Shown here: positions 8,644 to 17,016 of the stretch, one piece after another
How positions within the stretch are numbered: position 1 is the stretch's first letter
How the letters are laid out: the number at the start of each line of letters is the position of its first letter
Assembly (NCBI GenBank): GCA_040218415.1
Contig: JAVJRN010000055.1
Location: forward strand, 1-64,000
Length of the DNA stretch: 64,000 nt
DNA from: JAVJRN01 sp040218415
GTDB lineage: Bacteria; Bacteroidota; Bacteroidia; Cytophagales; Cyclobacteriaceae
Direction: 5' to 3'
Program-made: the position numbers and the translations under genes
The notes under the pieces: model-generated
Seen by the model: only the letters and a program-made list of their open reading frames with translations
Database searches by the model: none
Told to the model about the DNA's origin: nothing

Positions 8644-8763
8644 CTATTTTTCAGAAATTCGCTTTTCTTCACGTTTAGCTTCTTTTGCCGCTCGTTTTTC
8701 TTTCAAGTTTTTCGCAGGAGCAGTTTTATTAACATGGCCCCTACCATCTTTATCTTTGGACAT
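8644..8763 (-). CDS. Small Lys/Arg/Ala-rich protein (39 aa)
   Basis: A 39-residue ORF, MSKDKDGRGHVNK followed by a strongly basic, helix-forming tail with KEKRAAKEAKREEKR. Very similar-looking tiny basic proteins are annotated as hypothetical across Bacteroidota, so I regard it as real despite its length. The charge pattern suggests nucleic acid or ribosome binding, which is inference. It lies in a long gap between the CsbD-like relic and the OmpA gene. Confidence 0.6.
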   Translation of the reverse strand: MSKDKDGRGHVNKTAPAKNLKEKRAAKEAKREEKRISEK

Positions 8764-8934
8764 AATTGCGCTTATTTATGTGTTTTACTATAGGCAAGTT
8801 CAGTCGAAGGAGGGTAAATAGTGTTACACTCTTCCGGCTGAATATTACATATTTCACTTATTGTGAGCCATTTATCTTTTCCTAAAGGTACTTCTCCATT
8901 GCAAGTCTTGCGATGAGTTAACTCACTAAAGACA

Positions 8935-8949
8935 CGGAAGTAACTTCCG
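8935..8949. repeat. REP-like palindrome, copy 3
   Basis: Core cggaagtaacttccg in the context ctaaagacacgg...cgcgcca, identical on its left side to copies 1 and 5. The remaining bases of the 8764-9105 gap show nothing else. Confidence 0.7.
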
Positions 8950-9105
8950 CGCCAATAGTGGGGAAAACACCAGCTGAAACTGGGGTATGGTTAACCAATA
9001 CCTGATTAAATTCGAAAATAGATGTAGAACTAACCTCTAAATTATTGGAGTATTGACCTCACACATAATTCTGCACAGGCTCCCATAAGCACCCACTCCT
9101 TTTTT

Positions 9106-10593
9106 TTAGAAAATAGGTTTAATGACGATATCTATACGACGGTTAAGTTTTCTGCCCGTTTGCGTTTCATTGTTAGCCACAGGCCTACTCTCTCCAAATC
9201 CGTTCGTACTAAATCTTGCCTTGTCTATATCGGTATTGGCACTGAGGTAGCTTAAGATTGCATCTGCCCTGTCCTGTGAGAGTTTAAGATTAAGGTCATC
9301 GCCTCCTTGGGAGTCAGTATGTCCTTCTATCACTATAGAGGCATTTTCGAACAAACTCATCGCTTGCTGCAACTTGGTCAACTGGGCATAGTCTTCTTCC
9401 TTTATTTGTGACTTACCCACATCAAAGTTGGTTCCGATCATACGGATGATTACGTCATCTTTTTGGCGAAAAACCTCAGCCTCTTCGCTGGTGAAAAGTT
9501 GCTGAACCTTTTCGAATTTATCATCAATCTCCGCCATCCTATTGATGCGGTTTTGAAGCTCTGCTTGTCTTTTTTGTCCCTCAAGGGCTTCATTCGAAAG
9601 TTGACCTTCCATTCCTGCCACAATCTTTCGCTGCTCTCTAAGTATGCCTCTCAAGCTTTCATTGGTGGCTTTAGCGTTATAGAGCGACGCTTCTAGATTG
9701 GAAATTCGAAGTTGGTCACTGGCAATCCGATCTGTAATTTCCGAAACAGATCCATTTACACCCTTGTCAAATTTCAAGTTGATATAGAGACTTTCGCCAA
9801 TGGTAATCAGAGGTTCGTAGCTCATCAGCAAATAGTCTTCGGTCTCGAAATCCTTGTCATCCAATATCTCTTCTTGCTGGGCGATGTATAGCGCGAGCTT
9901 TGCCTTGTACTCCGCTTCTTTGGCCAAATATCTTGCACCATCTGTGTCGTACCTGTTGTCCTGCAATTCCTTTTCAGCGCTCTTTACCAGACTGGTCGCT
10001 TCCGCAATGGTTTTTGGCGCTACTTTATAGACTTTATTGTCGTCCGCTTTTTTCAATAACTTTTTAGTGCTTGTTAGATAATTGGCTTTGATTGATTCCA
10101 GCTCCGCTTTTCTATAAAGATCCGTGGCTTCTTTGGCTTGGTCCTTTGCCTTGTCCGCGTCCCCTTTTTCTAAGTGCTCTGCTGCATCCTTCATTTCCGA
10201 TTCTGCATCCTTCCACATTTCGTTGACAAACCGATCAGCTTCGGCACTTTGGGCATCTGATCTGGCTGATAAAGCACCTGCAAACATGACCGCACTTACT
10301 TTGGTATTTTCAGTGGCTTTATGAAAACGACTCATGGCTTTCTTGATATTTTCCTTAATCTCCGAAAGTTCGTCTTCTTCCTTAAATTGCTCTTTGGCAT
10401 CACGGTAAGCTTCCATGGCTGACCCAAATGCGCGTGGGGAAAGCACATCTGCCTGTGCATATTGTGCTACTTTCATGGACTGGTTCACTTCATCGAACAG
10501 CGACGATTGTAAACTCTGGCTGTGCAGATCCCACCCAGTGATGCATATGAATACCATCATGAGTGAAAATAGTTTAATGGGTTGATTTTTCAT
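9106..10593 (-). CDS. OmpA-family peptidoglycan-binding protein
   Basis: A 495-residue exported protein (signal peptide about 1-26). Residues about 30-230 form Ala/Lys/Glu-rich helical repeats resembling DUF4398-type domains (YRDAKEQF, AEHLEKGDADKAKDQAKEAT). Coiled coil follows to about 370, then a C-terminal OmpA domain (about 385-495) with the peptidoglycan-binding signature TDSQGGDDLNLKLSQDRADA and NRRIDI. It should tether the outer membrane to the cell wall. ATG at 10593 precedes the signal peptide; the frame upstream to 10611 is non-AUG. Monocistronic. Confidence 0.85.
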   Translation of the reverse strand: MKNQPIKLFSLMMVFICITGWDLHSQSLQSSLFDEVNQSMKVAQYAQADVLSPRAFGSAMEAYRDAKEQFKEEDELSEIKENIKKAMSRFHKATENTKVSAVMFAGALSARSDAQSAEADRFVNEMWKDAESEMKDAAEHLEKGDADKAKDQAKEATDLYRKAELESIKANYLTSTKKLLKKADDNKVYKVAPKTIAEATSLVKSAEKELQDNRYDTDGARYLAKEAEYKAKLALYIAQQEEILDDKDFETEDYLLMSYEPLITIGESLYINLKFDKGVNGSVSEITDRIASDQLRISNLEASLYNAKATNESLRGILREQRKIVAGMEGQLSNEALEGQKRQAELQNRINRMAEIDDKFEKVQQLFTSEEAEVFRQKDDVIIRMIGTNFDVGKSQIKEEDYAQLTKLQQAMSLFENASIVIEGHTDSQGGDDLNLKLSQDRADAILSYLSANTDIDKARFSTNGFGESRPVANNETQTGRKLNRRIDIVIKPIF

Positions 10594-10734
10594 GATTTGT
10601 TCTTTCAGCAAAGGACGACTATGCGCAACCGTGAACCATTACACCGAAAAATCTAACTCTTACATATATCACATATTCTGGGGTGGTTGTAGGTATTGAT
10701 CTATCCGTGTGAAGTGTTCCTTGCTCCCACTGGC

Positions 10735-10930
10735 ATCCGCTTTTAGCTCGTACCCATTAAAATGAATACCTCTTCCTTGTAACCCGTTGTAATTCATCAA
10801 AAGAAGCACTATTTTGTGACCCGAAACTGAAGGGCTTGATGGGGTGGTGATATATTAGCTCTGTTTGCAGGCTGGTAAGTATTCGGGATTAAATAGATAA
10901 TTATAAATCGGATGGTGGTTGATGTTGGCA
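10735..10930 (+). repeat. Dispersed element R, copy 1
   Basis: First of five related 130-200 bp stretches. Shared blocks in order: cttttagctcgta, a variable part with aatacct, cccgttg-x2-attcatc, aagaagcactattttgtgac, ccgaaactgaa-ggcttgat, gtttgcagg, then gatgtt. This copy ends about 30 bases before the DUF4062/STAND gene. Other copies lie at 19480, 20165, 21481 and 23737, all in the same direction. Confidence 0.75.
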
Positions 10931-10957
10931 ATACTGTTCATAGAAGAAAAAATAAAT

Positions 10958-13612
10958 ATGGAAGCGAAAATATTTAAAGCATTTATAGCATCTCCAAGTG
11001 ACACTGTTAAGGAGAGAGATGTATGTAGCAAGGTATTCGATGAAATCAATGCTGGTCTAGGTGAAATATACAACTTCAGAATACAACCTCTTAAATGGGA
11101 GACTGACGTTAGACCTACGATTAATGGACAAGATGGACAATCGATAATATTTGACCATATAGGGAATGAATATCAAATCTTTATTGGAATAATGAATAAA
11201 AAATTCGGTTCTCCTACACCAAGAGCTGGGTCTGGAACCGAAGAGGAATTTAATGAAGCTTTTAAACGTCATCAAGAAAAGAAAGATTTGGAAATAATAT
11301 TTTATTTCAATGATGAACCACCCAAAACAATGACTGAAATTAATGCTTCTGAATTATTAAAAATTGAAGCCTTTAGGAAAAAGTTACAACCACTTGGAAT
11401 TTACGGAATGTTCAATGGTGTTTCGGAATTTGAAGATAACTTAAGGAAACATCTCACGAAATTTTTTATCGAAGAATTTAAAAAGAAGGAATCACAACCT
11501 TTAAATAATGAGCAATTAATTAATAAAGAGGCATTAAGAAAGATATTTAAAAAGAAACTTTCTGACTCATTAAAAGGGTTTGACGAACAACCCTTGGTTT
11601 GGATTGAACCTGTTATTAGTCGAACAAATGAGATTTCTCGAAACGCAGACGAATCGTACAGCCAACGTGTTCTTTTGGAGGAAATACTTCTTTCTGAAAA
11701 ATCATATTTCATAAATGCTCCCTCACAGTTCGGCTTAACAACCCTTGGACATCATTTAGTTAATGAAGCTTGGGAAAACGATGAACTCTGGATATATCTT
11801 GATAATATGTCAACTAAACCTCACACTATTCATAATGCGGTTAAAAATGAGGTTAACTCTTTAGACCAAAATATTGAAGATGTTAAATGTATAGTTTTTG
11901 ATTCATTTTTAAATGGAGACAAGGTATCTCATAAAAAATTGAAAAACTTAATTGAGGCAAATTCCGATACGAAAATTATTATACTCAATACAGTAGATGA
12001 GTCCTTATATATAGATGATGATGAAAACAAAAAGATTAGTGATAAAGAAATTAATATCAATAAAGAATTTGAATTTCTTCATTTAATTGCCCTTCCAAGA
12101 ACACAGGTACGTAACATAATTAATCAATATAATAAAGAGAGAAACGTTGGCGATGAGAACTCAGTTTTAACTAAAGTTACAACCGAATTAGAATGTTTAA
12201 ACCTGCACAGAACACCCTATAATGTTCTGACAATCCTGAAAGTTTCTGAGAAATACTATGATGAAAGTCCGGTAAACCGGACTAAAATGATAGAGATGAT
12301 TCTATTCGTTCTTTTTGACCTTGGCGAAATACCAAGGTATAGTACAAAACCTGATTTAAAGGATTGTGAATATGTATTGGGAAGGTATTGCGAGTCAATG
12401 CTTAGAAATCAAACCTATTCATTCAACAAGGATGAATTTATTTCAGCATTAAAAAAGTGCTGCACTGAAAAGTTCATCGACTTAGATATCGATGTTGTTT
12501 TTGAAGTGCTAAATAACAATAATATTCTTGTTTTTGAACATGGAAAATATAGGTTCAAATCAACTTTTTGGATTTATTATTTCGGAGCGAAGAGAATGCA
12601 CAGTGATGATTCTTTTAAAGAGTATATTTTTAAATCGAAAAAGTATTCCGCATATCCTGAGATAATAGAGTTTTATACTGGAATTGACCGAAACAGCGAT
12701 GATGCATTGACAATCTTGTTAAATGACATTACTACAACGAAAGAAACTGTAGAGGAAAAACTTGGAATTAAAGGTGATATAAACCCATTAAAAAATGCAA
12801 AATGGCATCCCTCCGAAAAGGAGATTGAAAAAATACAAGATGAAATAGGAGAAAATGTATTACCCTCAAAGCTTCCTGATACAGTCAAAGATCAATATTT
12901 AGATAAATCATACAATCAAATAAGACCCTACAATCAATCAATTCGAAAAATATTCGATGATTATTCTCTCCACAACCTTATGCAGCAAATTAAAGCCTCT
13001 TCAACTGCATTAAGGAATAGCGATTATTCTGACCCAAGTATCAAGAAGCAGTTAATGATTGAAATATATCAATCATGGAAACAAATGGCGAAAGTACTAT
13101 TTGCTTTATCTCCTATTATGGCTTCCAAAGGAAGAGCCACATTTGAAGGTGCCGAGTTTGAACTGGATGGTAATTTCGGTGATACTTTCGAAGTTCGTTT
13201 AAATAGAATTATACAAGTGCTCCCGACAAATGTTGTAGGTTATTTCCAAGATGAATTGTACTCTCCCAAAATAGCTCCTCTTTTATACGATTGTTTTCAA
13301 AATGAAGAAGATGAACTTATGAAACATCATCAAGCTTTACTCTTAATTTTCAAAAGACCAAATGGTTGGAAACAACAAATTGAAAACTATATCGTCACTT
13401 TGAATAAAAACTCCTTCTTCCTTTATGACACAGTAAATGCATTAAAAACTAGATATAGGTTTGATTTTGCAAACTCTGACGAACTGAAGAGCATTAAATA
13501 TTTGGCAAAATTAGGCTTAGCAAAACATCATTTTGGTGGTAGAAAACCAAGTATTTCTCAAATTGTTAAAGTTAACGATAGTAATTTACCAATAAGAGAA
13601 GTAATTGATTAA
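10958..13612 (+). CDS. DUF4062-STAND NTPase, candidate anti-phage protein
   Basis: An 884-residue cytoplasmic protein. Residues 1-175 match DUF4062 (KAFIASPSDTVKERD, then QIFIGIMNKKFGSPTPRAGS), a Rossmann/TIR-like N-terminal domain found on STAND proteins. An NTPase region follows: FINAPSQFGLTTLGHHLV near residue 255 sits where a P-loop is expected, but Leu replaces the usual Lys. A Walker B-like strand (KCIVFDSF) is near 310. Helical winged-helix and sensor-like regions run to the end. This order is typical of bacterial NLR-like (Avs-type) defence proteins, where the C-terminus senses phage and the N-terminus is the effector. It is more AT-rich than its neighbours and lies between element R and an intron remnant, as expected for acquired DNA. 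ATG 10958 was chosen as it precedes the domain. Confidence 0.7.
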   Translation: MEAKIFKAFIASPSDTVKERDVCSKVFDEINAGLGEIYNFRIQPLKWETDVRPTINGQDGQSIIFDHIGNEYQIFIGIMNKKFGSPTPRAGSGTEEEFNEAFKRHQEKKDLEIIFYFNDEPPKTMTEINASELLKIEAFRKKLQPLGIYGMFNGVSEFEDNLRKHLTKFFIEEFKKKESQPLNNEQLINKEALRKIFKKKLSDSLKGFDEQPLVWIEPVISRTNEISRNADESYSQRVLLEEILLSEKSYFINAPSQFGLTTLGHHLVNEAWENDELWIYLDNMSTKPHTIHNAVKNEVNSLDQNIEDVKCIVFDSFLNGDKVSHKKLKNLIEANSDTKIIILNTVDESLYIDDDENKKISDKEININKEFEFLHLIALPRTQVRNIINQYNKERNVGDENSVLTKVTTELECLNLHRTPYNVLTILKVSEKYYDESPVNRTKMIEMILFVLFDLGEIPRYSTKPDLKDCEYVLGRYCESMLRNQTYSFNKDEFISALKKCCTEKFIDLDIDVVFEVLNNNNILVFEHGKYRFKSTFWIYYFGAKRMHSDDSFKEYIFKSKKYSAYPEIIEFYTGIDRNSDDALTILLNDITTTKETVEEKLGIKGDINPLKNAKWHPSEKEIEKIQDEIGENVLPSKLPDTVKDQYLDKSYNQIRPYNQSIRKIFDDYSLHNLMQQIKASSTALRNSDYSDPSIKKQLMIEIYQSWKQMAKVLFALSPIMASKGRATFEGAEFELDGNFGDTFEVRLNRIIQVLPTNVVGYFQDELYSPKIAPLLYDCFQNEEDELMKHHQALLLIFKRPNGWKQQIENYIVTLNKNSFFLYDTVNALKTRYRFDFANSDELKSIKYLAKLGLAKHHFGGRKPSISQIVKVNDSNLPIREVID

Positions 13613-13622
13613 AAAAGCCAAT

Positions 13623-13650
13623 AGTCGAGTAAGTTAGGGGAATTTCCCCC
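13623..13650 (-). mobile_element. Group II intron 3'-end remnant, second copy
   Basis: agtcgagtaagttaggggaa plus ttt-ccccc repeats the intron 3' end found at 1376 with one substitution and a small deletion. On the minus strand it gives the domain VI hairpin and terminal CTCGAC. As at 1376, it starts about 10 bases after the stop codon of a plus-strand gene. Domain V is absent. Confidence 0.5.
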
Positions 13651-13656
13651 ACATGG

Positions 13657-13675
13657 CACGCAAATTACTTCCGTG
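13657..13675. repeat. REP-like palindrome, copy 4 (degenerate)
   Basis: cacgcaaattacttccgtg, a mutated form of the palindrome in the other copies, directly after the intron remnant. Confidence 0.5.
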
Positions 13676-13809
13676 ACAATATCCCACTACCCTTTATTAT
13701 CTTGGTTGAATGAGTGAAAAGTATAAGATTAGAGATCAAGATAAATGCGATTTCATAACCTTTGCTGTGGTCGCATGGATCGATGCTTTGGCCAGACCAC
13801 TATAAAAAA

Positions 13810-13837
13810 TCTACTTGTTGAAAATCTAAAATACTGC
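13810..13837 (+). repeat. 28-bp intergenic repeat, copy 2
   Basis: Exact copy of 6360-6387. Just upstream, 13767-13799 can form a GTGGTC/GACCAC hairpin. The gap from 13613 to 14167 holds this repeat, two palindromes and the intron remnant, with no gene recognised. Confidence 0.7.
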
Positions 13838-14004
13838 CAAAGGGAAAAAAGGTCTTGAGATTTATGCGTGGTGTATTATGTCTAGCCATTTACACCGAAT
13901 ACAAAAAGATTGGTCGATGAACCCGAACATTATGTTTATCGCAGTGCGTGAGATTATTCGGTTGCTAATGGAATGATTGATACTACTTTTATCGACTAAA
14001 GACA

Positions 14005-14019
14005 CGGAAGTAACTTCCG
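14005..14019. repeat. REP-like palindrome, copy 5
   Basis: Core cggaagtaacttccg with the same left flank (gactaaagacacgg) as copies 1 and 3 and the right flank cgcgccagt. Confidence 0.7.
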
Positions 14020-14167
14020 CGCCAGTTGCGGAACCACTGGCACACGCAAACTGAAATGGATGGCATATTTCGAAGTGTAATATCCAATAATGCCCTCTCA
14101 AAAATGTCTAAAACGGAGGTCAGTCAAATTGTAATAAAAATTACTTTTTAAAATCTGTATCTGCTGT

Positions 14168-16069
14168 TTAAGGCTTTGGGTTGCTTTTGAATATCACAGT
14201 AAAAACGGATCCTTTATCAAGCTCGCTTTCAACTTCTATCTCGGCTTTATTGAGTTTGAGAAATTCATGACATAACATTAGTCCGAGTCCAGTACCTTTT
14301 TCGCCTGCTGTTCCATTGAGACTATAAAAATTGCCTAAGTCAAATAACTTATTTTGCTTTTCTTTAGGGATACCTATACCACTATCTGCCACGCTTATTT
14401 CTATCTCATTCTTTGCTGACCTATGTGCTTTTATATCTACAGTGCCTCCTGCTTTGGTAAACTTAACGGCATTGTTAACGAGGTTTCTTAAAATGAATTC
14501 TAGTTGGTTTTTGTCTCCTGTCACCACTAGGTCATCATCTACCTCTACACCCAAACGAACTCCTTTTTGAATGGCTACATCGTTGTATACACTGAAAATA
14601 TGGCTTGTCAGGCTTTCTATTTTGACAGTCTCAGGCTTGTATTGATATTCCTTCATTTGAATCATAGCCCAGGTGATCAGGTTTTCTGCCATTTTGATCG
14701 TATTGGATACTGAACTTTTGATTTCCTTACCCATTTCAGAGATTTGCTCTTTGCTCAGGTCATCAAGGTTGTCAATTAGCAAACTTGAAAATGAATTTAA
14801 TGAAATCAGCGGATTCTTAAGGTCATGTGCAACTATACTGAAAAATTTGTCTTTCGTGTTATTCAATGTTTCTAGATCGCGATTCTGAGATTCAGTGAGT
14901 CTGTTTCTAGCATTTAAGCTAGAATTAAGTCTTAAAAACTTGAGCAATAACATCAATAAGATTAACAAAAAAATCACTACCACAATGACGAGTAATGTGC
15001 GTATTTGCAGTTGATCGGACTGTAGTGAGTTCTGAGTTTCAAGCCCCCTTTTATCTTTCGATAATTCGTGTATTTTGGCTACTGTTTTCGTGAGATTATA
15101 CCGATCTCTTAGTTGCCTTACATTCAAAGAATCCCTGACTGACTGGTTAAGTCTCAAGTATTTTAAAGTAGCGGCATGATCGCCATTTTCAATCGAAACC
15201 TCCAATAACTCTTGAAAAATTGACTTTAAAAACCCTGCCAAATGGTTTTCTTCACTAAATTCCGCAGCTTGGACTAAGAACTTCATCTGCATTTCTAAAT
15301 TCCCTTCTGCTTTAAAAACATGTGCCAGCCCAAGCATGGCCTCAGTGGTCGCTACTTTTTGTGAGTTTTCTCCTAGGCTATCAGAAATTTCAAGTACTCT
15401 GTAGAAGTTGCTTTTCGCTTCCTCAAAATTTCCCTCAGCAAACTCTATTAAGGCCATTACTTTATAGCAAGAAGATAAAACAGGCCGGTTGTTGATAGAG
15501 TCATTCATGAAAATAGCCAACCGCGTTAATTCTCTGGCCTTCTGTAACTCCCCAACATTGTAATAACTTTCACCTAAATTATGGGAGGTTACACCCAGAC
15601 GATCCTTAATATCTAATTTTGTGAAAATTTCATAGGATGTTTTATGATACCTAATTTCATCCTCTCTCTGTCTCAATCTTCTACAGGTGTGACCGAGCGA
15701 TATATAACAGTTAGCAATACCTATGGAGTCATTTAAAGTCTTGAAAATATCCAAAGATCTCTGCAGATATTCCATACTGATAAAGTAGCTCTCATTGAAA
15801 GAATAAACTGCTGAAAGAATTCTATAAGCGTTTGCTATACCTTCAGGATAACCAATTCTGGTAGACATACTTAAGCAATAGTTGGCATATTCAAGTGACT
15901 TAGTTGGGTTCACAAAAGCCAAGTCACGGCTCAAGGTTTGTAAAGTGAGTATACTATCCTTTGTAGAGAGTTTACCACTATTCAGTTTGTTTTGAAGGGT
16001 TGTCACATCCTGCCCGATGCTACAATGCAATACTACGACAATCGAGAATATCACGAGGATTGTTCTCAT
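14168..16069 (-). CDS. TPR sensor histidine kinase
   Basis: A 633-residue protein: signal peptide (1-19), periplasmic TPR repeats (about 40-330), a transmembrane helix (about 345-370, VVVIFLLILLMLLLKFL), a short coiled coil, a HisKA domain with phospho-acceptor His near 415 (IVAHDLKNP), and a complete HATPase domain: N-box RNLVNNAVKFT, G1 DSGIGIP, G2 GTGLGL. All motifs for autophosphorylation are present. The type is common in Cytophagales and Flavobacteria. No response regulator is adjacent, so it probably acts on a partner elsewhere. Monocistronic. Confidence 0.9.
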   Translation of the reverse strand: MRTILVIFSIVVVLHCSIGQDVTTLQNKLNSGKLSTKDSILTLQTLSRDLAFVNPTKSLEYANYCLSMSTRIGYPEGIANAYRILSAVYSFNESYFISMEYLQRSLDIFKTLNDSIGIANCYISLGHTCRRLRQREDEIRYHKTSYEIFTKLDIKDRLGVTSHNLGESYYNVGELQKARELTRLAIFMNDSINNRPVLSSCYKVMALIEFAEGNFEEAKSNFYRVLEISDSLGENSQKVATTEAMLGLAHVFKAEGNLEMQMKFLVQAAEFSEENHLAGFLKSIFQELLEVSIENGDHAATLKYLRLNQSVRDSLNVRQLRDRYNLTKTVAKIHELSKDKRGLETQNSLQSDQLQIRTLLVIVVVIFLLILLMLLLKFLRLNSSLNARNRLTESQNRDLETLNNTKDKFFSIVAHDLKNPLISLNSFSSLLIDNLDDLSKEQISEMGKEIKSSVSNTIKMAENLITWAMIQMKEYQYKPETVKIESLTSHIFSVYNDVAIQKGVRLGVEVDDDLVVTGDKNQLEFILRNLVNNAVKFTKAGGTVDIKAHRSAKNEIEISVADSGIGIPKEKQNKLFDLGNFYSLNGTAGEKGTGLGLMLCHEFLKLNKAEIEVESELDKGSVFTVIFKSNPKP

Positions 16070-16591
16070 ATCAGTTTTGTTGTTAAAATCTTTAAAAGTT
16101 GACTTTCTATTGGCTGCTTCAATATTAAAAATATTGCATCAGTCAATGCAATACTTTACGATTAGTCGTGGATAATTCCCGATGAAAATTACTTCAGTTT
16201 AACTGGCGGATTTTCAGAAATACGTAAAGTGGTGTCGAAATCGATTAAAAGAGCTTTAGCCATTAATGATTGATAAAGCAGTCAAATAAAATGTTCTACA
16301 ATTAGGGGATAGATCCCTACCGTATAACGGCGAATCAGCAAAAAGTTGAATAAGAATTTGGACTTTGAGCAGGTGGAGATTTTTGTACGGTGTGGTATTC
16401 AAAAACCGCCACTCCCGGCATGCTTTGCCTGCTGTTTCGATTGGATATTGGAAAAGTGAATATTTGCATGCTTATAAGCAGAAAGTACAAGTTTCAAAAT
16501 TTGGAAGGATGGTACTTCGTAAGTTTTACAAACCTATTTTGGTGCAGTGTTTTCTCGAAAGCGTAAGAAAGAAGTTGAATGTAGTCTAAAC
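16070..16591. other. Intergenic region, no gene seen
   Basis: 522 bases between the two sensor gene units, both on the minus strand. It should carry the promoter of the 14168-16069 gene. A 74-codon plus-strand frame (16365-16589) starts with TTG, has no recognisable protein content and is not called. Confidence 0.4.
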
Positions 16592-16957
16592 TTATTCCAC
16601 CCCATGTGCTTTTAATGAGCCAATGATTTTTTCGACATTCGTCGGCTTTTGAAAGAATTCAAGAATTACACCTTTGGCCAGCATCTGCGCTATTTGATCA
16701 TCAGGATTATAGCCAGACAACATGAAATAAGGTATGTTTTTCGAAAATTTGCGAGCCTCATGTATAAATGCAATACCACTCATTTGGGGCATTTTCCAGT
16801 CACTTATTACCGCTTTAAAATCATTCTGATTAAGAAGCATTTTCAGTGCGTCTAATGGATCAGATACCGTGATTAACTCAAAGTGCTCTTTTAAAGCAAG
16901 TTGAAGAAACATTAGATTTAGTTTCTCATCATCTACATATAAAATTTTACTACCCAT
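16592..16957 (-). CDS. Single-domain (CheY-like) response regulator
   Basis: A 121-residue receiver domain without output domain. Acidic pocket Asp9/Asp10, phospho-acceptor Asp53 (ISDWKMPQM), switch Ser81 (MLSG) and Lys104 (FFQKP) are all present. It follows the kinase at 17017-19092 on the same strand and is its likely partner. ATG at 16957 begins right at the fold; an ATG at 17002, 14 bases after the kinase stop, would add 15 unstructured residues and cannot be excluded. Confidence 0.85.
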   Translation of the reverse strand: MGSKILYVDDEKLNLMFLQLALKEHFELITVSDPLDALKMLLNQNDFKAVISDWKMPQMSGIAFIHEARKFSKNIPYFMLSGYNPDDQIAQMLAKGVILEFFQKPTNVEKIIGSLKAHGVE

Positions 16958-17016
16958 TGACGAATGTTTTTTTTGATAATTTACGCTTACTTCGAAAAAC
17001 ATCGCTATCCATCAGC

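Noticed and set aside
16365..16589. 74-codon plus-strand frame
   Set aside because: TTG start, no family-like text, and the minus strand is equally open there.
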